DNA of 64,000 bases, taken from NCBI RefSeq assembly GCF_041821025.1, contig NZ_JBGUAY010000003.1, positions 310,001-374,000 of the forward strand, read 5' to 3'. The DNA comes from Egicoccus sp. AB-alg6-2. GTDB taxonomy: Bacteria; Actinomycetota; Nitriliruptoria; Nitriliruptorales; Nitriliruptoraceae. This document shows, piece by piece, positions 16,224 to 24,278 of this stretch. The translations under genes and the position numbers were made by a program. The stretch's first letter is position 1; each line of letters opens with the position of its first letter. The notes beneath the pieces were generated by a model. It was not told the origin of the DNA. It searched no databases and was given only the letters and a program-made list of their open reading frames with translations.

Positions 16224-16787
16224 ATGTCGGACGTGCTGTTGTTCCACCACGCCCAGGGGCTGACCGCGGGCGTCCAGGCGTTCGCCGAGCGACTGCGCGC
16301 CGCTGGGCACCGGGTGACCGCGCCCGACCTCTACGACGGCGCCACGTTCGCCGACCTCGACGCCGGCGTCGCCCACGCCGAGGAGATCGGCTTCGACACC
16401 CTCGTTCAGCGGGGCGTCGCGGCCGCCGCCGAACTCCCCGAGACGATGGTCTACGCCGGGTTCTCCCTGGGGGTCATGCCGGCGCAGAAGCTGGCGCAGA
16501 CCCGCCCCGGGGCGCATGGGGCACTGCTGTACCACGAGGGCGTCGCGTCCTCGTGGTTCGGCGGGCCGTGGCCCACGGGTGTCGCGTTGCAGGTCCATGT
16601 CAGCGAGCAGGACCCCTGGTGCGAACTCGACGTGACGCGGGGTCTCGTGGAGGAGGCCGGAGGCGAGCTGTTCCTCTATCCCGGCGACGCGCACCTGTTC
16701 ACCGACGCCAGCCTGGAGGTCCACGACCCGGCGGCCACCGACCTGGTCGTGTCGCGCAGCCTCGCCTTCCTCGACCGGTTGGCCTGA
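16224..16787 (+). CDS. Dienelactone hydrolase-family alpha/beta hydrolase
   Basis: A 187-residue small alpha/beta hydrolase of dienelactone-hydrolase type. The nucleophile is S81 in GFSLGV (Ser in place of the Cys found in true dienelactone hydrolases), with D130 in SEQDPW and H157 in GDAHLF completing a triad in the right order; the oxyanion region LFHHAQG is at 6-12. Actinobacterial paralogues of this length are mostly uncharacterised, so substrate is unknown. ATG at 16224 after GAGG. It is divergent from meaB and convergent with the pxp operon. Confidence 0.78.
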   Translation: MSDVLLFHHAQGLTAGVQAFAERLRAAGHRVTAPDLYDGATFADLDAGVAHAEEIGFDTLVQRGVAAAAELPETMVYAGFSLGVMPAQKLAQTRPGAHGALLYHEGVASSWFGGPWPTGVALQVHVSEQDPWCELDVTRGLVEEAGGELFLYPGDAHLFTDASLEVHDPAATDLVVSRSLAFLDRLA

Positions 16788-16809
16788 CCGCGGCGCGACG
16801 CAGGCCATC

Positions 16810-16889
16810 GTGTCGCGCGTGATCGTCGGTGTCGCGCCTGGCCCTCAATGGTGAAGTGCAGCCGCGACATCGGCGAGGAGCCGCGACAT
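16810..16889. repeat. Nested inverted duplication between convergent genes
   Basis: GTGTCGCG occurs at 16810-16817 and 16829-16836 (19 bp apart) and its near complement CGCGACAT at 16863-16870 and 16882-16889 (also 19 bp apart). The copies pair as an outer and an inner stem with 7-bp complementary cores. Lying between the hydrolase and pxpC stops, it may be a double-stem bidirectional terminator or a protein-binding site. Confidence 0.55.
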
Positions 16890-16904
16890 GGTCGGCGTCG
16901 CCGC

Positions 16905-17765
16905 TCAGAGCGGGCGGAACCGCACCTGCTGGCCGGGCCGGAGCTGGCCCGTGGCATCGAGGTCGGCATCGAGCACGACCGCGATGACGGGGTAGCCGCC
17001 CGTGACGGGATGGTCGGCGAGGAACAGCGTCGGCAGGCCGGTCGGCGGGACCTGCAGGCCACCCCGCACCATGCCCTCGGTCGGCAGCTCACCCGTCCGG
17101 GCACGCGCCAACGGCGGCCCGTCGAGCCGCAGTCCGACCCGGTTGCTCTGCGAGGTGACGGTCCAGGAACGGGTTCCCAGCTCCGTACGCGCTGCGGCGG
17201 TGAACCAGTCGTCGCGCGGGCCGAGGCGGACGCGCAGGGTGACCTCGCCGCCAGGCGGGTCCGGCCATGGCGCGAGGTCGAGCACCGGAAGGCGTCCCGT
17301 GGGGCGGCCGACGGCGAGCCGGTGGCCCGCGACCAGCGCCGCCGGCCCGAGTCCGGCCAGCACGTCGGTCGAGCGCGAACCGAGCACGGGTTCGGCGTCG
17401 ATCCCGCCGCGCACGCCGAGGTAGGTGCGCAGTCCGGCCGCGGGTGACCCGAGCTCCAGGGTGGCCCCACGCGCGAGGCGCAGCGCCGTGAGGTGGTCGA
17501 CCGGACGGTCGTCGATCCGGGCGGGGGCCCGGGCCCCCGTGAGCGCGACCTGCAGGTCGACGTCCGCGCGGACCCGCAGTCCGCCCATGGTGGCCTCAAG
17601 CGCCGCAGCCGTCTCGTCGTTGCCGACCAGGCGGTTGGCCAGCCGCAACGCCCCGCGGTCGGCGGCCCCTGACGGGCTGACGCCCCACCCGCCGTGGCCG
17701 GGACGACCGAGGTCCTGGACCGTGGTGAGCGGCCCCGGGTCCACCACCTCCACGATGCCGGTCAC
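16905..17765 (-). CDS. pxpC: 5-oxoprolinase subunit PxpC (KipA-like, carboxyltransferase fold)
   Basis: A 286-residue protein of the biotin-dependent carboxyltransferase-like family; with PxpA and PxpB it forms the prokaryotic ATP-dependent 5-oxoprolinase that opens pyroglutamate to glutamate. The N-terminal VVDPGPLTTVQDLGRPGHGGWGV block and SPSGAADRGALRLANRLVGN are characteristic, and the C-terminal half has TEGMVRGGLQVPPTGLP and DHPVTGGYP. GTG at 17765 overlaps the pxpB stop (GTGA); extending upstream would run into pxpB. Last gene of the thiolase-pxpA-pxpB-pxpC operon. Confidence 0.92.
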   Translation of the reverse strand: MTGIVEVVDPGPLTTVQDLGRPGHGGWGVSPSGAADRGALRLANRLVGNDETAAALEATMGGLRVRADVDLQVALTGARAPARIDDRPVDHLTALRLARGATLELGSPAAGLRTYLGVRGGIDAEPVLGSRSTDVLAGLGPAALVAGHRLAVGRPTGRLPVLDLAPWPDPPGGEVTLRVRLGPRDDWFTAAARTELGTRSWTVTSQSNRVGLRLDGPPLARARTGELPTEGMVRGGLQVPPTGLPTLFLADHPVTGGYPVIAVVLDADLDATGQLRPGQQVRFRPL

Positions 17766-18373
17766 GACACGGCCACGAACCGCACACGGACGCCCGGGCG
17801 AAGCAGCGCCGGCGGATCGCGCTGCAGATCCCACATCGGCCGCGCGGTGCTGCCGATCAGCTGCCACCCGCCCGGTGACGGCCGCGGATAGACGCCGCTG
17901 AAGCCGTCCGCCAGGCCGACGGCCCCCTGCGGGACCCGTGTCCGGGGATCACGACGTCGCGGCACCGTGAGCCGGTCGTCTTCGCCGAGGAGGTAACCGA
18001 AACCCGGTGCGAACCCGGTGAAGGCGACGGTCCAGGTCTGCCCCGTGTGGGCTTCGACGACGCCGGCGCGGCCGAGGCCGGTGACCGCTCCGACCTCGTC
18101 GAGGTCGGCTCCGTCGTAGCGGACCGGGATCTCGAGCGTGCCGACGTCAGGTCGGTGGTCCGCGCCGCGCGGCAGCGCTCCGACCGTCTCGGCCACGGCC
18201 GCGATGGAAGTCCGCCCGGGATCGATGCGCACGAGCACGGTCCGCAGGGCGGGAACCACGTCCACGACGCCGGGCACGGCCGCGGCGACGAGCCCCGCCT
18301 GCAGCGTCAGGGCCGCGTCGAGATCGTCCACCTCGACCAGCACGCCCGCATCGCCGCAGGGCAACAGCCTCAC
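17762..18373 (-). CDS. pxpB: 5-oxoprolinase subunit PxpB (KipI-like)
   Basis: A 203-residue PxpB/KipI-family protein, partner of PxpC in 5-oxoprolinase. The hallmark [11 protein letters not shown] lies at about residues 118-128, with [27 protein letters not shown] after it and the [10 protein letters not shown] segment near the C-terminus. The start GTG at 18373 overlaps the pxpA stop and the stop overlaps the pxpC start (both GTGA), so all three subunits are translationally coupled, fitting a fixed complex. Confidence 0.93.
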   Translation of the reverse strand: MRLLPCGDAGVLVEVDDLDAALTLQAGLVAAAVPGVVDVVPALRTVLVRIDPGRTSIAAVAETVGALPRGADHRPDVGTLEIPVRYDGADLDEVGAVTGLGRAGVVEAHTGQTWTVAFTGFAPGFGYLLGEDDRLTVPRRRDPRTRVPQGAVGLADGFSGVYPRPSPGGWQLIGSTARPMWDLQRDPPALLRPGVRVRFVAVS

Positions 18374-19137
18374 GACACGAACGCCCGGATCTCGATGCCT
18401 GCGGCCTCCAGCGCGGAACGGATGGCGGCGGCCATCGCGACGGCGTTCGGGGTGTCACCGTGGACGCACACCGACTCTGCCTCGACGGGTACGCCGGTTC
18501 CGTCGATCGCCACGACCTCGCGCTCGGTCACCATCGTGACGGCCCGCCGGGCGACCTCGCGCACGTCGTCGAGGACCGCACCGGGCGTGTCACGCGGGAC
18601 GAGGGTGCCCTGCGGCGTGTACGCACGATCGGCGAACGCCTCGGGGACCCCCCGAAGGCCACGCTCGTGCGCGTGCCGGAGCAGCGCCGATCCGGGCAGG
18701 CCGAGCACCGGCAGGTCCGGGTCGTAGGCATGGACGGCGTCGACCACGGCCGCCGCCTGGGTCTCGTGGTGGACGACGGCGTTGTACAGCGCGCCGTGCG
18801 GCTTGACGTAGGCCACCCGCGTCCCCGCCACCCGCGCGAACGCCTCCAGGGCGCCGACCTGGTACAGCACCGCGTCGGTCAACTCGGGGGCCGGGACGTC
18901 CATGAACCGCCGGCCGAACCCGACCAGGTCGGGGTAGGAGACCTGGGCCCCGATCGCGACGCCGCCTGCGGCCGCCTGCGCGCACGTCCGGCGCAGCGTG
19001 GTGGGATCACCGGCGTGGAAGCCGCAGGCGACGTTCGCGCTGGTGACCTCGGCCAGCACCGCGGCGTCGTCGCCCAGTACCCACGGCCCGAAGGACTCGC
19101 CGAGGTCGCTGTTGAGGTCCACCCGGCCGGAGGTCAC
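18370..19137 (-). CDS. pxpA: 5-oxoprolinase subunit PxpA (LamB/YcsF family)
   Basis: A 255-residue LamB/YcsF-family protein, the ring-opening subunit of ATP-dependent 5-oxoprolinase. [13 protein letters not shown] at the N-terminus, [13 protein letters not shown] near 33-45, [15 protein letters not shown] near 63-77 and VKPHGALYN near 110-118 are the family signatures. The GTG at 19137 lies 3 bp after the thiolase stop. Pyroglutamate arises spontaneously from glutamine/glutamate, so the enzyme acts in damage repair and nitrogen salvage. Confidence 0.94.
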   Translation of the reverse strand: MTSGRVDLNSDLGESFGPWVLGDDAAVLAEVTSANVACGFHAGDPTTLRRTCAQAAAGGVAIGAQVSYPDLVGFGRRFMDVPAPELTDAVLYQVGALEAFARVAGTRVAYVKPHGALYNAVVHHETQAAAVVDAVHAYDPDLPVLGLPGSALLRHAHERGLRGVPEAFADRAYTPQGTLVPRDTPGAVLDDVREVARRAVTMVTEREVVAIDGTGVPVEAESVCVHGDTPNAVAMAAAIRSALEAAGIEIRAFVS

Positions 19138-19140
19138 CGC

Positions 19141-20328
19141 CTACTCGACGGCGAGCAGCAGTGCGTCGCCCTGGCCGCCTCCGCCGCACAGGGCGGCCGC
19201 GCCGGTCCCACCGCCGCGCTGGCGCAGCGCGCTGATCAGCGACACGACGATGCGCGCCCCGGAACAGCCGATGGGATGCCCCAGCGCGATGCCGCCACCG
19301 TTGACGTTCACCTTGTCCTCGTCGAGGCCGAGGTCACGGGTCGAGGCGATCGCGACGCTGGCGAAGGCCTCGTTGATCTCGTAGCGGTCGAACCCGGACG
19401 GATCGACGTCGACACGCCGCGCGGCGTCGCGGATCGCGGCCGAGGGTTGATGGTGCAGTGAGGGGTCGGGCCCGGCGACGGTCCCCCACGAGCGGATGGT
19501 CGCCAGCACCGGCAGGCCGAGCTCGTCCGCCTTGGTCCGGCTCGCCAGCACCAGGGCGGCGGCACCGTCGGAGATCTGCGAGGCGTTGCCCGCCGTGATC
19601 GTGCCCTCCTTGCTGAAGGCCGCCCGGAGGCCGGCGAGCGATTCGGCCGTGGTCCCCTCGCGGATGCCCTCGTCCTCGGCGACGGTCAACGGGTCGCCCT
19701 TGCGCTGCGGCACCTCGACGGACACGACCTCGTCGTCGAACAGCCCGTCCTTCCAGGCCCGGGCGGCGCGCTCGTGCGACCGGGCCGACCAGGCGTCTTG
19801 CTGCTCGCGGGAGATGTCGAGGCCCTTGTCGGACTGGTAGGTGTCGGTCGCCAGGCCCATGGCGCACCCGTCGAAGGCGCACGTGAGCCCGTCGTGCATC
19901 ATCACGTCGGTGAGCTTGGCGTCGCCCATCCGCAGCCCGAAGCGTGCCTTGTCGAGCACGTAGGGCGCGTTGGACATCGACTCCATGCCCCCGGCGACCA
20001 CGAGGTCGAAGTCGCCGACGCGGATCAGGTCGCGTGCGCGGGACACGGCGGTCATGCCGGACAGGCACACCTTGTTGATGGTCTCGGATGCCACGCCCAT
20101 GGCGACCCCGCCCTCGGCCGCCGCCTGCCGCGAGGTGATCTGCCCCTGGCCCGCCTGCAAGACGTGGCCCATGACGACGTAGCCGACCTGGTCGGCCGGC
20201 ACGCCGCCGTGCGCGAGCGCGCCGGCGATGGCCCTCCCGCCAAGCTGCATCGCGCTCAGTGGGGCGAGCCCACCACCGAACTTGCCAACGGGCGTGCGGG
20301 CATAGCCGACGACGACGACCTCGTTCAC
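19141..20328 (-). CDS. Acetyl-CoA acetyltransferase / thiolase
   Basis: A 395-residue thiolase with the full catalytic set: nucleophile C88 (NKVCLSG), H351 (GHPIGCSGAR) and C381 (LCGGGGQG), plus NEAFASVA. Length and motifs fit the acetoacetyl-CoA thiolase group, which condenses two acetyl-CoA or cleaves acetoacetyl-CoA. GTG at 20328 follows GGGAGGACC at ideal spacing; a TACGAT box lies at 20388-20393. It is the first gene of a leftward operon with pxpABC, only 3 bp before pxpA, a pairing without an obvious metabolic link. Confidence 0.93.
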   Translation of the reverse strand: MNEVVVVGYARTPVGKFGGGLAPLSAMQLGGRAIAGALAHGGVPADQVGYVVMGHVLQAGQGQITSRQAAAEGGVAMGVASETINKVCLSGMTAVSRARDLIRVGDFDLVVAGGMESMSNAPYVLDKARFGLRMGDAKLTDVMMHDGLTCAFDGCAMGLATDTYQSDKGLDISREQQDAWSARSHERAARAWKDGLFDDEVVSVEVPQRKGDPLTVAEDEGIREGTTAESLAGLRAAFSKEGTITAGNASQISDGAAALVLASRTKADELGLPVLATIRSWGTVAGPDPSLHHQPSAAIRDAARRVDVDPSGFDRYEINEAFASVAIASTRDLGLDEDKVNVNGGGIALGHPIGCSGARIVVSLISALRQRGGGTGAAALCGGGGQGDALLLAVE

Positions 20329-20387
20329 GACGGTCCTCCCTGGGAGATCAAGCCCCGGCGTACCGCCACGACGAGGCGCTCGCAGCC

Positions 20388-20393
20388 ATCGTA
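20388..20393 (-). promoter_or_regulatory. Candidate -10 box of the thiolase-pxpABC operon
   Basis: Minus-strand TACGAT, 60 bp upstream of the thiolase GTG. Confidence 0.3.
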
Positions 20394-20446
20394 GGGCCGC
20401 TCGGGGAGCAGGACCGAACCGGCCGGCCGGGGCCGGCGACCGCGGC

Positions 20447-20614
20447 TCAGCGCGTCGGGCCGGCCGGTGCCCCGAACGCCAGCAACGCCTCGAACGACGG
20501 GGCGTCCCCAGCACGCAACTGGGCCTGGACCCGGCGCATCACGTCGCCGACGGGCCACGACGACAGGGAGGTTGCGGTCGGCGTCTGGGGCGAGGTGGCG
20601 GTGAGGTCGTCCAT
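20447..20614 (-). CDS. Possible small protein (55 aa)
   Basis: An ATG at 20614 opens a 55-residue frame with moderate composition (a helical middle PVGDVMRRVQAQLRAGD, ending FEALLAFGAPAGPTR). There is no clear ribosome binding site and no homologue is recognised. A 6-bp inverted repeat GGGGCA/TGCCCC (20615-20630) sits right at the start. It is divergent from the epimerase gene and upstream of the thiolase operon. It may be a real acyl-CoA-related accessory protein or a chance frame. Confidence 0.35.
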   Translation of the reverse strand: MDDLTATSPQTPTATSLSSWPVGDVMRRVQAQLRAGDAPSFEALLAFGAPAGPTR

Positions 20615-20804
20615 GGGGCAAAGGTGCCCCGCCGCGTGCGGTTCGGCGAGCAGCTCGAGTGCGAACCGTGCGAACCCGAGTTCGCGCGGCGCGGGCGCGC
20701 GTCCAGGCGATCGCCCCGGCGGTTGGGACCGCCGCTGCGGACCCGGCAGGATGGGCGACAGCCGGAGCACCGGCGACGACGACGACCCCGAAGGAGCGCG
20801 CGCC

Positions 20805-21218
20805 ATGCAGGTGACCCGCATCGACCAGATCGCGATCGCCGTTCCGGATCTCGACGAGGCGCTGGCCTTCTACGAGCGTGCGTTCGGCCTGACGCCCGAC
20901 TCGCGCGAACGCGTCGACTCCGACGGGGTCGAGGAGGCGATGCTCGACGTCGGTGGCGTGTACCTGCAGCTGCTGCAGCCCACCCGCGACGACTCCCCGA
21001 TCGCGAAGTTCCTGGCCAAGAACGGCCCGGGGCTGCACCACCTCGGCTTCGGGGTCGCCGACGTCGCCGACGCCCTCGATCATCTCCGCGACCAGGACGT
21101 CCGCCTCATCGACGAGGAGCCCCGACCCGGTGGCGGCGGCCACACGGTCGCGTTCGTGCACCCGAAGGGCACGGGCGGCGTCCTCGTCGAGCTCGTCGAG
21201 GACCACGGCGCCGCCTGA
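20805..21218 (+). CDS. mce: Methylmalonyl-CoA epimerase (VOC superfamily)
   Basis: A 137-residue vicinal-oxygen-chelate protein matching methylmalonyl-CoA epimerase, which interconverts the 2S and 2R isomers in propionate and branched-chain catabolism. Two beta-alpha-beta-beta-beta modules are visible (IDQIAIAVPDLDEALAFYE; GLHHLGFGVADVADAL). Metal-ligand positions appear to be Q8, Q55, H78 or H79 and E129; the first is His in the Propionibacterium enzyme, a change I believe is common in actinobacterial relatives. ATG at 20805 with AAGGAG 10 bases upstream. No methylmalonyl-CoA mutase proper is in the window. Confidence 0.9.
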   Translation: MQVTRIDQIAIAVPDLDEALAFYERAFGLTPDSRERVDSDGVEEAMLDVGGVYLQLLQPTRDDSPIAKFLAKNGPGLHHLGFGVADVADALDHLRDQDVRLIDEEPRPGGGGHTVAFVHPKGTGGVLVELVEDHGAA

Positions 21219-21290
21219 CCGCCCGAGACCCCCTCGGGTAGCCTCGGCGCCCCGCTCCTTCGCACGCTCCCCACGACCTCGAGGTGCCCG

Positions 21291-21722
21291 ATGGGCTTCT
21301 CCGACCGCCTGCGCGCCTGGTTCAAGGGCGAGTTGAGGCGTGCTGCGCCGAGCCCCAGCACGGACCGGTCGAGCCGCACGACCGTTCGTGAACTCGAGGC
21401 GTTCGTCGAGAGCCGGATCGGCGTCGAGGCCTACCTCGAGCCCCGGACGGCGATCTACTCGACCACGCTGCTGCTGGTCGCCGACGACGGCGAGTACCTG
21501 CGACGTCCGGTCCGCGACCGCGCCCACGCCGTCGAGTTCTGCGGGAAGACGAACATCCCGCTCTACGACGCGGCGAAGGTCGGCTATCCGCGCCGCATGA
21601 AGGACTACGACCGCGGCGTCCGCCCCCAACGCATCGACCTCGACGACCTGCCGCCGTGGCCGAGCGACGGGACCGACGAGAGCGGCCCGCCCGCGCCGCC
21701 GCCCGCCCCGCCACGCGACTGA
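21291..21722 (+). CDS. Conserved actinobacterial protein of unknown function
   Basis: A 143-residue soluble protein with no signal or membrane segment. It has a basic N-terminal helix (FSDRLRAWFKGELRRAA), a conserved-looking core (RELEAFVESRIGVEAYLEPR, TLLLVADDGEYLRRPV, IPLYDAAKVGYPRRMKDY) and a Pro-rich tail. The core is familiar from actinobacterial hypothetical proteins; no function is known to me. ATG at 21291 after GAGG, with TAGCCT (21239-21244) as a possible -10 box. The dehydrogenase gene follows after 17 bp, likely in the same transcript. Confidence 0.75.
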   Translation: MGFSDRLRAWFKGELRRAAPSPSTDRSSRTTVRELEAFVESRIGVEAYLEPRTAIYSTTLLLVADDGEYLRRPVRDRAHAVEFCGKTNIPLYDAAKVGYPRRMKDYDRGVRPQRIDLDDLPPWPSDGTDESGPPAPPPAPPRD

Positions 21723-21739
21723 CGAGCCGAAAGCCGACC

Positions 21740-22804
21740 ATGAGCCTGCCCGAGACCATGCGGGCTGCGCGCCTGCACCGCCCGCGCTCCGCCGAGCAGG
21801 CCGAGGACGTGCGCATCGACGAGGTGCCCCTGCCCCGGCCGGCGCACGGCGAGGTGCTGGTCCAGGTCAAGGCGTGCGGGGTCTGTGCCAGCGATCTCCA
21901 CGTGGTCGCCGGCATCACGCCCCACGGCCCCCAACTGCCCCAGATCCTGGGCCACGAGCCGGCCGGCGTCGTCGCCGCGCTCGGCGACGGTGTGCGCGAC
22001 TGGCAGGTCGGCGACCGCGTCGCCTGGGTCATGTCGCGCCCGTGCGGCGTCTGCGAGTACTGCCGACTCGGTCGCGAGAACCTGTGCGTGACGACGTCGG
22101 TCGCCGGCGTCGACCACGACGGCGTCCAGGCCGAGTACGCGGTGGCCGACGCCCGCTACCTCGTTCCCCTGCCGGCCGGGCTGCCCTTCGACCAGGCCGC
22201 GATCGTCACGGACGCGGTCGCGACCCCCTACCACGCCCTCAAGCGTGGCGGCGTCGGTGCGGACATGACGGTCGCCGTGTTCGGCCTCGGCGGGCTGGGG
22301 ATGCACGCCGTCCTCCTGGCCAAGCTCGCGGGCGCAGCCGTCGTCGGGATCGACGTCTCCGAGGTCAACCTGCAGCGTGCGCTGGCGTGGGGCGCCGACG
22401 AGGTCGTCGACGCGTCCGAGGGATCGGTCGCCCGCCGCATCCGCGAACTCAGCGAGGGCGGCGTGGACCGCAGCTTCGAGTTCGTCGGGCTGCCCGAAAC
22501 GGTGGACCAGGCGGTCAAGAGCCTGCGGCCCGGCGGTCGCGCCACGATCGTGGGGCTCGGGCCGCAGGCGATCCAGACGGTGCCGATCGCGCTGTTCGTG
22601 GCCCAGGAGACCGAACTGGTCGGCTCGTTCGGCTACACGCAGCAGGACCTCGGCGAGCTGTACGACCTGGTGGAATCGGGACGCCTCGACCTGACGCGGT
22701 CGGTCACCGACCGGCTCACGCTGGACGAGTTCCCCGACGCCCTGCGCCGGCTCGAGACCCGCGAGGGCAACCCCATCCGGATGGTCGTCACCCACGGCGA
22801 CTGA
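21740..22804 (+). CDS. Zinc-dependent medium-chain alcohol dehydrogenase
   Basis: A 354-residue MDR-superfamily dehydrogenase that oxidises an alcohol with NAD(P)+. The catalytic zinc site is marked by C in ACGVCASDLH and the GHEPAGVV segment; the four structural-zinc cysteines are in CGVCEYCRLGRENLC; the Rossmann motif is VFGLGGLGMHAV, with D in GIDVSE suggesting NAD preference. Substrate is not predictable. ATG at 21740 lies 17 bp after the preceding gene, with which it probably forms a small operon. Confidence 0.88.
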   Translation: MSLPETMRAARLHRPRSAEQAEDVRIDEVPLPRPAHGEVLVQVKACGVCASDLHVVAGITPHGPQLPQILGHEPAGVVAALGDGVRDWQVGDRVAWVMSRPCGVCEYCRLGRENLCVTTSVAGVDHDGVQAEYAVADARYLVPLPAGLPFDQAAIVTDAVATPYHALKRGGVGADMTVAVFGLGGLGMHAVLLAKLAGAAVVGIDVSEVNLQRALAWGADEVVDASEGSVARRIRELSEGGVDRSFEFVGLPETVDQAVKSLRPGGRATIVGLGPQAIQTVPIALFVAQETELVGSFGYTQQDLGELYDLVESGRLDLTRSVTDRLTLDEFPDALRRLETREGNPIRMVVTHGD

Positions 22805-22810
22805 GCCACC

Positions 22811-23521
22811 TCAGGACGCCGGGAGGCTCCCGGCCTCGGCCATCGCGATCGCCGCCGCCGCATCGAGGTCCAGCTCGATCCGCCAGGTGGTGTCGCCGTC
22901 GCTGCCGCGAAGGACCGGAACGCCGTCGCCCGTCTCCCAGGCCTGCAGCTGCGTGCCCGCCGGGACCTCGTCGACCCGGTAGGAGGCCACGTCGTCCGAC
23001 GGGTTGGACGTCACGTCCTCGTCGTGCCAGCCGACGGTGCGCAGCCGGGTCCCCGAACCGTCCCACTCGAGCCAGGCGAGCGCGTCGCCGTCGGGAGACC
23101 ACACGGGCAGTGGAGGCAGGTCGAGCGTGTCGGCGAGGTCGTCGGCGACCTGCAGGCGCCACGGGAACCAGTAGAGGTCGGTGACGGTGTCGCCGTCGAC
23201 GGTGAGGTAGCGCAACTCGTAGCGGCTGCGACCGTCGCCAGCGGCCCGCGCCAACGCCAGGACCGTCTGCCGGTCGTGGTCGCCGGGCCGGACGGCGGCG
23301 TGGACCAGTTCCCCGTCGGCGTCGGGATCGGTGTGCGCGACCACGCGCTCCCCGCCGTCCGGCGAGGTCAGCACCAGCCGACCGTCGTCGATGCGGACGT
23401 CATGACCGGCCGTCGCCGTCGGTCCGCCGGCGGTGCCGGCACCCGGCTGCGCGCAGCCCTGCAACCCGAACACCACTGCCCCGGCCAGTGCGATCACGAC
23501 CGGCCACCTGCGTCGCCCCAC
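22811..23521 (-). CDS. Secreted lipoprotein with beta-propeller-like segments
   Basis: A 236-residue lipoprotein: basic start, hydrophobic helix (VVIALAGAVVFGL) and lipobox LQGC near residue 22, followed by a Gly/Ala/Thr linker. The mature part contains repeated acidic beta-strand segments, one of them (PVWSPDGDALAWLEWDG) like a TolB/WD40 propeller blade. The GTG at 23521 is used because it directly precedes the signal peptide and follows GGGAGG; the frame itself is open further. Function is unknown; a sensor or binding role at the cell envelope is a guess. It ends 6 bp from the convergent dehydrogenase stop. Confidence 0.72.
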   Translation of the reverse strand: MGRRRWPVVIALAGAVVFGLQGCAQPGAGTAGGPTATAGHDVRIDDGRLVLTSPDGGERVVAHTDPDADGELVHAAVRPGDHDRQTVLALARAAGDGRSRYELRYLTVDGDTVTDLYWFPWRLQVADDLADTLDLPPLPVWSPDGDALAWLEWDGSGTRLRTVGWHDEDVTSNPSDDVASYRVDEVPAGTQLQAWETGDGVPVLRGSDGDTTWRIELDLDAAAAIAMAEAGSLPAS

Positions 23522-23644
23522 GTACGTGTCATTCCTCCCGGGGAGGTCCCGGGCCCTACCGACGGTGCGTGCGTCCCGCACGCTCACCGAAAAGGACGCA
23601 GAAGGCGACCCGGAAGTTGCAGGCGCTCGCCCACCGCACACGAC

Positions 23645-23673
23645 GGCGCCCGACGCGAACCACGCCGGGCGCC
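23645..23673 (-). terminator. Hairpin after the cytoplasmic cyclophilin gene
   Basis: Arms GGCGCCCG (23645-23652) and CGGGCGCC (23666-23673) pair perfectly, with a few further pairs toward the loop. It starts ~20 bases past the cyclophilin stop. Confidence 0.6.
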
Positions 23674-23691
23674 GCTACGGACTCGGGCGTC

Positions 23692-24207
23692 CTACGACTC
23701 GGTGATCTCGATGGTCGAGATGACGACGTCGTCGACCGGCTTGTCGCGGGCGTCGGTCTGGGTGGTGGCGATGTCGTCGACGACGTCGAGGCCGTCGGTC
23801 GCCTTGCCGAACACGGTGTACGACGGGGGCAGGCCGACGTCCTGGTGGCAGACGAAGAACTGCGAGCCGTTGGTGTCGGGGCCGGCGTTCGCCATGGCGA
23901 GCGTGCCCATCCGGTAGCCGTGCTTGCGGGACGACTCCAGCTCGTCGCCGAACCGGTACCCCGGACCGCCGGTCCCGGTGCCGGTCGGGTCGCCGCCCTG
24001 GATCACGAACCCCTCGATGACGCGGTGGAAGATCACCCCGTCGTAGAACCCCTCGCGTGCGAGGAACACGAAGTTGTTCACCGTCTGCGGTGCGTCCTCG
24101 GGATACAGCTTGGCGGTGATGTCACCGCGGCTGGTCCGGATCGTCGCCGTATAGGTCTTCGAGGCGTCGATCGCCATCTCGGGCGGTGAACTCCACTGCT
24201 TTGCCAC
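23692..24207 (-). CDS. Cytoplasmic cyclophilin-type peptidyl-prolyl isomerase
   Basis: A 171-residue single-domain cyclophilin that speeds cis-trans isomerisation at proline. The core FHRVIEGFVIQGGDPTGTG (catalytic Arg) and the NGSQFFV segment are intact, with VFGKATDGLDVVDDIA near the end. No signal peptide, so cytoplasmic. The GTG at 24207 follows CAGGAGACCCC. Upstream on the same strand is a membrane-anchored paralogue; a symmetric element surrounds the likely -10 box between them. Confidence 0.92.
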   Translation of the reverse strand: MAKQWSSPPEMAIDASKTYTATIRTSRGDITAKLYPEDAPQTVNNFVFLAREGFYDGVIFHRVIEGFVIQGGDPTGTGTGGPGYRFGDELESSRKHGYRMGTLAMANAGPDTNGSQFFVCHQDVGLPPSYTVFGKATDGLDVVDDIATTQTDARDKPVDDVVISTIEITES

Positions 24208-24240
24208 GGGGTCTCCTGCGTGCACGGGAACGGAAAGCCC

Positions 24241-24259
24241 CGAGCGTAGTGAACGCTCG
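24241..24259 (-). promoter_or_regulatory. 7-bp inverted repeat containing a -10-like box
   Basis: CGAGCGT and ACGCTCG flank a 5-base AGTGA spacer. The minus-strand TACGCT formed at 24243-24248 is 36 bp before the cyclophilin GTG. It may be an operator over the promoter, or a hairpin ending the upstream gene (stop at 24279). Confidence 0.4.
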
Positions 24260-24278
24260 CGGCATGGCCACCCGGCAC

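Noticed and set aside
22799-22816. Hairpin CTGAG-CCAC-CTCAG between the alcohol dehydrogenase and lipoprotein stops as a terminator
   Set aside because: The stem is only 5 bp and is produced by the two facing stop codons.
24241-24259. CIRCE/HrcA element at the cyclophilin promoter
   Set aside because: The inverted repeat is 7-5-7 with a different sequence; CIRCE is 9-9-9 starting TTAGCACTC.
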